A DNA stretch of 64,000 nt, taken from Saccharomyces uvarum. Taxonomy: Eukaryota > Ascomycota > Saccharomycetes > Saccharomycetales > Saccharomycetaceae. Below the pieces are notes generated by a model. That model did not search any database, was not told the origin of the DNA, and saw nothing but the letters and a program-made list of their open reading frames with translations. Both the position numbers and the translations under genes were made by a program. The number at the start of each line of letters is the position of its first letter. Position 1 is the first letter of the stretch. Shown here piece after piece: positions 57,847-64,000 of the stretch. The stretch is from contig OX365940.1 of assembly GCA_947243795.1 (NCBI GenBank), forward strand, positions 744,001 through 808,000. Reading direction: 5' to 3'.

Positions 57847-60618
57847 TCAAAGCTGTTGCTGTTGCTGTTGCTGTTGCTGTTCCTTGTCGTGACCCGCCTG
57901 CTCCATGTAAAGGGTGTGGTTGACAAGGTTCAGGTAGGCGTACATGAAGTTACTCAGTAGGACCTGCTCGCGCAGCTCTCTCTTCGAGTTACTTAGCTTC
58001 AAGTGGCTCAGCCTGTAAATGGCCCTTTCGACATTGATGGGCAGGCGGTGGTCAAACATGACGACCGTGGAGACTGTCAGCAGAGGCAGCGGGAACCCAA
58101 AGGCACTGTCCGTGAACTGGACCGGGGCGTTTGGTTTCTCGGACTTCTTGACATCTGCGAAGGTCAACTTTCTTGGGGGTAACACAGATGTATGTCTCAA
58201 AGCTGGAGCCGCTGGAGCCGCTGGAGCCGCTGGAGCCGCTGGAGTCGCCGCTGCTTGGTCTTTCTGCTCACGGTCCTTCTGCTCACGGTCCTTCTGATCA
58301 TGGTCCATTTTTTTCTGGACATGTTTGGGGTGCTTTCCGCTCGAGAGGTTAGCCGTATTGCTCCTCTTCTCCTTGTTCTTCTTCTTGGTGTCCGCTTCTT
58401 CGCAGTCTCTTGAGTTGCTCTTGGTGCTACTTACGCTGATGGCAGGCTGTAGCTTGGGCAAACTCTCGGTGTCGCTTTCTTCGTTGTTCGCCTCTTCCAG
58501 TTGAGTGACCTCGCCCTTCAGTTGCAACTGTAGTGGCTGCGGTTGCGGCTTCTGTGGCTGCAGTTGCGGCTGGGGCTGTATTTGCGATTGCATTTGCATT
58601 TGCGATTGCATTTGCATTTGCGATTGCATTTGCATTTGCGTGTCGCTAGTGCCCTTCATGCTTACTTCTTGGGAACCGCGACGGCCCTGATGATGGCGGT
58701 GGTGGTGAGGGCGATTGTGTAACACAATAGGTTCTGTAGGCTCCCTCCCATTTTTGCTGGATAGTTTCTTCAGTTTCGTCTCAGGACCATGCGCAGTGTC
58801 ATTATCTGGTGTTGATGATGGCGGCAATGGCGACGCTTCATGCTTGTGATGCGGTTTCCTCCGGAATAAATTGGCGAACGTTTTCTCGATTTTCTGTCTT
58901 GTTTGCGATGAGGACGTGGATGCATTGACATTGTTCGCTTCCTCTTTGTTCAGCGCCTCGGTCTTCTCAGCGCCATTGAATATCGAAATGTGATGTTTCT
59001 TGGAATTGTCGCGCTCCATTCTTTGCGAATCCACATCTTCGTCACCTTCATCATCCCCTTGGTTTTCTCCATTATCCTCCTCCTTGTTCATCTTATTGTT
59101 TAACCATGTCCATCCATTTCTTCGGCGATGGCGTTTGGTCTCCTTGCTATCTTCTGTGATGCCTGACACTATTGTACCCGTTGGTTCTCCTTGTGGTTCT
59201 AATTCTTGTTCAACTGCGTCGTCTTCAACCTTACCACCTTCCAGCGCTTTGCTTTTTACTATTTCCATTTCCTTTTCCCAGTCGCCGGTAGATTGTGTGT
59301 AATGGTCATATATGTCTTGAAAATCACCGATGGACCCAGGTGAACTCATAGGGTCAGACTCGTCTTCTTCTTGTTTGAAAGGCGATTTGGGTGAGTTTAT
59401 CCCGATTTCTATAGTATTCTCAGCCAAATGCAAACGGCTCACGTCCTCATTTTTTGTCTCTTCCAATACCGGCTCTTCCTCCTGCTCCTCCGTGTGTGAC
59501 CTGATCCTGTAAGTATTAAATCTGCTTCTTTTCAGTGATGATCTTTCAGGCCAAGTTGAGTCATTGTTAATTGGCATATTAGAGGCATATTCAACGTCAT
59601 CCGGAGTTTCGTTTTGTGGGCCGGTAACTTTAGCATTCTCTTCTTTATAATCAACCTTTGGATCTTTAGACCTTGGTTCATCTCCTTTATCTGAATATGA
59701 ACCGGCCATATTAAGTGTTCTAGCTAATGTTATGGCATCATCATCTGTCAGCCCCGCACTATTTGAAATCTTTGTCAGTTCTTCAGTAATATCTCTTAAT
59801 GATATTGGTCTCTCTCTTATCCTGGAAGTTCTTTCCTTCGGTTTATTTACAGTCGTGAAATCGTCATCTCCTTGACCAATGTCGTCTTCACTATCATCAA
59901 ATTCCGTATATGACCTTCGCAACGTTGAAGGTCTTCGTATCAATGACGCATTCCCATGCCTTGGCATGCCCTTGTTTACATTAACCACATTTAAATTCTC
60001 CTTATTGCCATATGATTCCGTTTCTCCGGGCGCCTCATCGCCTTCATTATCATTATTGTCATTATTATCGTCATTATCACTTAGTCGTATATTCTGTAAA
60101 GTATCCTGAACAAGCTCTAGGTAATTATCGGGCTTAACGTTAGGGTGTTGATTAGCAGGGACCCATAATAAGTTGTTTTTTAGTGCATTAGCATTCAATT
60201 TTCTTGACGGTGAATGAACGAATTTTTTATGACCTGTATAGTAGCCTTGTCTACTCTTTTCATCGGATTCTGTTTCTGTACTACTTTGCACATGCAGCTT
60301 TTCTAATGGCGTTGGATCGCTATATCGCGTATTATTCATGCTTCTTGTGACATGCGGTGCTGACGTAGAACTAGAAGTCGCCCCGGACCATGACCTTCTC
60401 CCGTTAGATTCGCCACCAAATTTTATATCTAGTTCTGGGTCAATTAACAGGTCCATGGACCCGATCGATAATCTCTTAAGGTTCTTTACGCTTCGAATTT
60501 CATTATCAAGGGACTGTGCAGCGATCAAAACTTCTGACTTCCGTTTGTCTCTTTGACTAGCTGCCGCCCTGTTATTTGATGTGGTACGCAAAATGCTCTC
60601 GTTGGTTGTATTGGACAT
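57847..60618 (-). CDS. ZDS1: PP2A-Cdc55 regulator Zds1
   Basis: Zds1 binds Cdc55-PP2A and controls mitotic entry and exit, polarity and silencing; Zds2 is its duplicate. The 923-residue protein (915 in S. cerevisiae) is mostly disordered, rich in Ser, Glu and Asp. The conserved C-terminal ZDS domain has FDHRLPINVERAIYRLSHLK and ELREQVLLSNFMYAYLNLVN (about residues 855-905). Coding repeats are prominent: three perfect 18-bp units at 58585-58638 (Gln/Met repeat), five 9-bp units at 58202-58246 (Ala-Ala-Pro) next to 15-bp units (DREQK), and a C-terminal poly-Gln run. These probably vary in length among strains. Confidence 0.96.
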   Translation of the reverse strand: MSNTTNESILRTTSNNRAAASQRDKRKSEVLIAAQSLDNEIRSVKNLKRLSIGSMDLLIDPELDIKFGGESNGRRSWSGATSSSTSAPHVTRSMNNTRYSDPTPLEKLHVQSSTETESDEKSRQGYYTGHKKFVHSPSRKLNANALKNNLLWVPANQHPNVKPDNYLELVQDTLQNIRLSDNDDNNDNNDNEGDEAPGETESYGNKENLNVVNVNKGMPRHGNASLIRRPSTLRRSYTEFDDSEDDIGQGDDDFTTVNKPKERTSRIRERPISLRDITEELTKISNSAGLTDDDAITLARTLNMAGSYSDKGDEPRSKDPKVDYKEENAKVTGPQNETPDDVEYASNMPINNDSTWPERSSLKRSRFNTYRIRSHTEEQEEEPVLEETKNEDVSRLHLAENTIEIGINSPKSPFKQEEDESDPMSSPGSIGDFQDIYDHYTQSTGDWEKEMEIVKSKALEGGKVEDDAVEQELEPQGEPTGTIVSGITEDSKETKRHRRRNGWTWLNNKMNKEEDNGENQGDDEGDEDVDSQRMERDNSKKHHISIFNGAEKTEALNKEEANNVNASTSSSQTRQKIEKTFANLFRRKPHHKHEASPLPPSSTPDNDTAHGPETKLKKLSSKNGREPTEPIVLHNRPHHHRHHQGRRGSQEVSMKGTSDTQMQMQSQMQMQSQMQMQSQIQPQPQLQPQKPQPQPLQLQLKGEVTQLEEANNEESDTESLPKLQPAISVSSTKSNSRDCEEADTKKKNKEKRSNTANLSSGKHPKHVQKKMDHDQKDREQKDREQKDQAAATPAAPAAPAAPAAPALRHTSVLPPRKLTFADVKKSEKPNAPVQFTDSAFGFPLPLLTVSTVVMFDHRLPINVERAIYRLSHLKLSNSKRELREQVLLSNFMYAYLNLVNHTLYMEQAGHDKEQQQQQQQQQL

Positions 60619-61001
60619 GATAATAGAAAAGTTAAACCTTTTTTAAATAGAGAATATGCAACTCACAAAGCAAACCAGAATTAAGACCTTAATTTTAATA
60701 GACTGAAAAAAAGACTGAAACAAAATGGATAAAACTTCGAAACCTGTTGAGCTACCTTCTCTCTACCCTCAGATTTATTTGTATCAGCCGTTGCCAACAC
60801 CAATGCTTCGTTAGTAGGTCCCCAATACGAGTTATATATCCTTTAGAGTGCTTTAAATTCTTTCATCAAAACACCAAAACTTGATTTTTTTCACTCTGCC
60901 GAAACAAAAGCCCGATCGCTCGATGGGATGTATAATAACAGTAATGAAAATGCGGTATATGATACAAGAAAATTTGAACGGTATATAGGTATGTAGAACG
61001 A
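60619..61001 (-). promoter_or_regulatory. ZDS1 promoter / RCE1 3' region
   Basis: A 383-bp tandem region with nothing identifiable beyond AT-rich tracts. Confidence 0.35.
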
Positions 61002-61949
61002 CTAAAGTGTTACTCTATAACCGGGAGTCCCTACCAGACTTTTCAAACTATCCTTCAAGGATATGAGTCCAATGAGCAACAGGGCGAAGTAGCATTTGTT
61101 CCAGATTGAGACCAATTTGGAAATGAGCCCAGTTTTCTTGTCTACTACAGTAAAATGCAAATTCAATCTTGATGGGCCAGGGAATCCCATGAGGTTGCAT
61201 AGGGCATGTAGGACAATACAGCACCATAGGTTTCCGCCCGTTCTCACAAATACAAACTTGGTCAGACCACCAAAGAGTGTTGTGTACTGGATTTGGAAGC
61301 ATGTGGTCAGTAAAATAGACACAGTTGTCATGGAACCTTCCTGAAATTGCTCGTATGCATGATGTGCGTGTGCGAGTCCAAAAAATAGCGATGGCTGCCA
61401 ATATAATTGTTGATAGCTTAGCTGTGAATGTGGTATTAGATTTAGATAGGTTGTTAAGAGCATTGAGGTATAAAATATTTCTTCAGTTATCGGTGCAAAT
61501 ATAAAATTTCTGAAACTCCAAATATTTAGAAATTCATGGTAAAAATCCTCTAGTATGGAACTTTTTGGGGTTAATAGATGATATAATACAAAATCTAGCA
61601 CGGGGCCACAGTATAAAGTCACGATCAATATAACGCATTTGCCCAGATCCTTTACGAACTGACCGAACTGCCAATGGTTTGGTATTGCAGTGTAATAACC
61701 GGGGATAATACCCAAATCGAAAAAAGCATCTTTGAAACTTATAGGTGATGTGGTACTCGATAATTGAGATTGTAAAAACGGTACAAAAAGTAGATTGAAA
61801 ACTAGCAAAATTGTCAGCTTTTGCATGCGAGATTTTATGGTTCGAGGATTATCTCGTTTGGACCGTTCCGGTTGCGAAGTTGCGTATAATGGTAGCACAT
61901 ATGATATGGAAATATACAAAAGTACCAAAAACGTTGGTAGTGGCAGCAT
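61002..61949 (-). CDS. RCE1: CaaX prenyl protease Rce1
   Basis: Rce1 is the ER-membrane type II CaaX endoprotease that removes the -aaX tripeptide from farnesylated Ras and a-factor precursors. The 315-residue length equals the S. cerevisiae protein. About eight hydrophobic helices are present. The ABI-family catalytic residues are intact: E156 in APITEEIFYTS, H194 in FFGLAHAHH and H248 in CCIVLHALCN, at the same numbers as in S. cerevisiae. Confidence 0.97.
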   Translation of the reverse strand: MLPLPTFLVLLYISISYVLPLYATSQPERSKRDNPRTIKSRMQKLTILLVFNLLFVPFLQSQLSSTTSPISFKDAFFDLGIIPGYYTAIPNHWQFGQFVKDLGKCVILIVTLYCGPVLDFVLYHLLTPKSSILEDFYHEFLNIWSFRNFIFAPITEEIFYTSMLLTTYLNLIPHSQLSYQQLYWQPSLFFGLAHAHHAYEQFQEGSMTTVSILLTTCFQIQYTTLFGGLTKFVFVRTGGNLWCCIVLHALCNLMGFPGPSRLNLHFTVVDKKTGLISKLVSIWNKCYFALLLIGLISLKDSLKSLVGTPGYRVTL

Positions 61950-62295
61950 TGTGGTTGTGGTTATCTTTATATTGTTTTAATAGTTCAATGCATCATTTGT
62001 TTGTTTATTTTTTCCTAAATTTTCTATGTTTTGTTCTTCAAAACTCAAAAATGAAAACTTTTAAAAAAATGGATTTAAGAACGACTAAGAGTTTTAACTA
62101 GAAGCGAAAAATGAACAGACAAACAGAGAAGGAATGTGTTAATAAGGGAATGTCAGTTAGAAGAATTTTATTAATGATTGTACGTAATACAAAAGAGTGC
62201 GATACACACGTGCATCTGTATACAATTATAAGTATATCAAATTTATATGAAAAGTAACGAACGGTTCCTTTTTTGTTTTTATAGTTTGATTTATT
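61950..62295 (-). promoter_or_regulatory. RCE1 promoter / BUL1 3' region
   Basis: A 346-bp tandem region, AT-rich, without identifiable elements. Confidence 0.35.
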
Positions 62296-64000
62296 TTATC
62301 TTGTCACTTGCCTAACAGAAATAGGGATATCGATCATGGCTACACCAAGATGGTTTTCAAATTTAATCATTACTCGAACACAATAGAACCTACAGCATAA
62401 GCAACTTTCAAAAGTTGGAATTAAAGTTTCTTTGATATCTTTATTAAATTCCAGGTTCACGTTAATGTCTCTTTTATACTGCAAAGGAGAAATTTTAACC
62501 CACTTATGGATGATTTGGTCGGTAAATTTCAAAGAAGTAGACGAGTTGTTGCTTGGCAAGAATAAACTACTCTTAGATGAAGATGTTACCGGCGTTAAAG
62601 ATGCGGAATTGGGTGACGATGAAAAACCATTATGCGATATCGAGTCCTCGGATGATACGTGTTTCGGATATTGCTTCAAAGTGTTTATTTGTTTTTTGAA
62701 AATGTTTGATAAATTATGAACGTTAACATTCAGGTTACAAATACTTTCAATATCATTAAACAGCTGTGACGTAACGAAATCGGTAAATTTCAATTCCGTA
62801 AGCCTGCCGTTCCCTCTACTCATGTTGTATAACTCGTTTAACTTGAGAAAATTTTTATTGAATGTGGTTTCGTATTCACAAACTTTTGAATGAAAATCGT
62901 CATACAACGCTTTGATGCCTGTGAGTTTGTCTTTGTTCATCAATAATTCGGAGTTGAATTTAATCGGAATAGAATTATCAGATTTGGCAGTTATGCATAT
63001 CAGTTCTGTGGTGATTGAATGAATTTCTGGGGGGTCGTGAGGTAAACTATTATCAGATTCGATACAGGTTAGTTGTAAATCAATCTTCTCCAGTGGTCTT
63101 TTAACATCTTCAGGAATCAACTCGGATAATCTTTCCCAGTTCTCTTGGTCCTGCTTACTCTTGGATTCAAAAACATTCGTCTTCCTTAGTAGCGAGGGTG
63201 ACCAGTATGGCAAACCTTGTCTAGGAACCTTGGCCTTTACCAGTATTAACCCAGTCCTTTCGTTATTACTTGTCAGGTCATGTTTATTCTTTGAAGTACT
63301 CGAAGAGGTGGAAGTTGAGCTGGAATTGCCATTTAAAAAATGTGAGAAATTTAAAAACGATGTGGAATTGGATTTGCTTTTCAGTTTATACTTCAGTTCA
63401 CTTTCAACAAAGGAACCCCAATTTCTGGCAGGATCAGCGAGATAGCCACTACTTCCCGTACGGTTATTATCCGTGTCGTGACCTAGTTTCAAATCGGTGT
63501 AATTGACCAAGTAGTCATTTCTATTCTTGATATGCAATTGGTCTAACTTCCTTTGCAATATTTCCTGAGAATTTAATCCTATAAACTCATCAATGCTGCC
63601 ACTCAAATCTGAACCGTGCATATCGTGGTTTGTTATAGGTTCATTCTTCTCTAATCTTTCAAATACTTTCTTCAGGGCCTCCAGTCTCTCTTGCACCAGC
63701 CTCGTAAGATCGTTCAACTGATTCATGGTGGTTCTTTCCCCGACGACATTGGCGTCAAACCCAAAGGGAATGACCCTTAGATTGTATTCTCTCTCCTTCA
63801 TGATGTATAGTTTAGAGGTCTTTTGGTCCTTGCCCACGATCCTTGCATCGATAGTGTAGTTGATTGAAAGATTATCATCAGACATATCGTTAGTCAAGAT
63901 TGGGGAACCCTTGGTACCCAAATGTCCGCACCCGAGGACGCCATTGACCTTGACTCCAGAGTATTTGCAATTATTTCTATATTTATCAATACCGAAACTG
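62296..64000 (-). CDS. BUL1: Rsp5 adaptor Bul1, partial (3' part)
   Basis: Bul1 is an arrestin-like adaptor that recruits the HECT ligase Rsp5 to permeases such as Gap1 for ubiquitination and sorting. The last about 568 residues of the protein (976 in S. cerevisiae) are present. The frame is open without a stop to the window edge, entering as SFGIDKYRNNCKYSGVKVNG, so the start and the PPxY motif lie outside. Conserved blocks include KLYIMKEREYNLRVIPFGFD, KVPRQGLPYWSPSLL, DLQLTCIESDNSLPHDPPEI and the C-terminal SCLCCRFYCVRVMIKFENHL. It matches BUL1 rather than its duplicate BUL2 by position beside RCE1. Confidence 0.96.
   Translation of the reverse strand, partial: SFGIDKYRNNCKYSGVKVNGVLGCGHLGTKGSPILTNDMSDDNLSINYTIDARIVGKDQKTSKLYIMKEREYNLRVIPFGFDANVVGERTTMNQLNDLTRLVQERLEALKKVFERLEKNEPITNHDMHGSDLSGSIDEFIGLNSQEILQRKLDQLHIKNRNDYLVNYTDLKLGHDTDNNRTGSSGYLADPARNWGSFVESELKYKLKSKSNSTSFLNFSHFLNGNSSSTSTSSSTSKNKHDLTSNNERTGLILVKAKVPRQGLPYWSPSLLRKTNVFESKSKQDQENWERLSELIPEDVKRPLEKIDLQLTCIESDNSLPHDPPEIHSITTELICITAKSDNSIPIKFNSELLMNKDKLTGIKALYDDFHSKVCEYETTFNKNFLKLNELYNMSRGNGRLTELKFTDFVTSQLFNDIESICNLNVNVHNLSNIFKKQINTLKQYPKHVSSEDSISHNGFSSSPNSASLTPVTSSSKSSLFLPSNNSSTSLKFTDQIIHKWVKISPLQYKRDINVNLEFNKDIKETLIPTFESCLCCRFYCVRVMIKFENHLGVAMIDIPISVRQVTR

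Overview
This window is nuclear DNA from a Saccharomyces (sensu stricto) yeast. It corresponds to the stretch of chromosome XIII that runs from ZRC1 to BUL1 in S. cerevisiae (YMR243C to YMR275C). Nearly every gene is recognisable and lies in the S. cerevisiae order and orientation. The proteins, however, differ from the S. cerevisiae ones I remember by roughly 10-25% (Faa4 and Rsn1 differ clearly). I therefore infer a more distant sister species, such as one of the S. uvarum/eubayanus or S. arboricola lineages, rather than S. cerevisiae itself. No spliceosomal intron was needed to explain any gene.

Layout. 1-8 kb: vacuolar zinc transporter ZRC1 with a zinc-response element upstream, the GC-rich SUN-family secreted protein gene YMR244W, cytochrome oxidase assembly factor COA6 and acyl-CoA synthetase FAA4. 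8-18 kb: ribosome quality control ligase RKR1/LTN1, tRNA-Ala(AGC) with a solo LTR beside it, glutamate decarboxylase GAD1, omega-class glutathione transferase GTO3 and stress gene HOR7. 18-33 kb: YMR252C, YMR253C (EamA-type transporter), GFD1, COX7, PET111 with upstream ORFs in its leader, ROY1, TRM732 and TIF11 (eIF1A). 33-50 kb: TPS3, YMR262W (TatD-like), SAP30, CUE1, YMR265C, RSN1, PPA2, PRP24, TMA23 and RRN9. 56-64 kb: SCS7, ZDS1, RCE1 and the 3' part of BUL1, which runs off the right edge.

The accessory part of the window is the interval from RRN9 to SCS7 (about 49.8-56.2 kb). It holds URA10, a decayed second copy of URA10 and its promoter, a broken small secreted cysteine-containing protein gene that may be of killer-toxin type, a heavily decayed Ty3/gypsy pol fossil with parts on both strands, tRNA-Gln(CUG), and a delta-like solo LTR. 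This is the only place where the window departs strongly from a plain syntenic block.

Functional links. Several genes concern mitochondria and cytochrome oxidase (COA6, COX7, PET111, PPA2). Others concern ribosome, tRNA or rRNA production (TRM732, TMA23, RRN9, TIF11, RKR1); TRM732 and TMA23 carry visible PAC/RRPE-type promoter elements. A third group concerns stress and storage metabolism (GAD1, GTO3, HOR7, TPS3), with STRE/HSE-like sites. These are independent single-gene transcription units, not operons.
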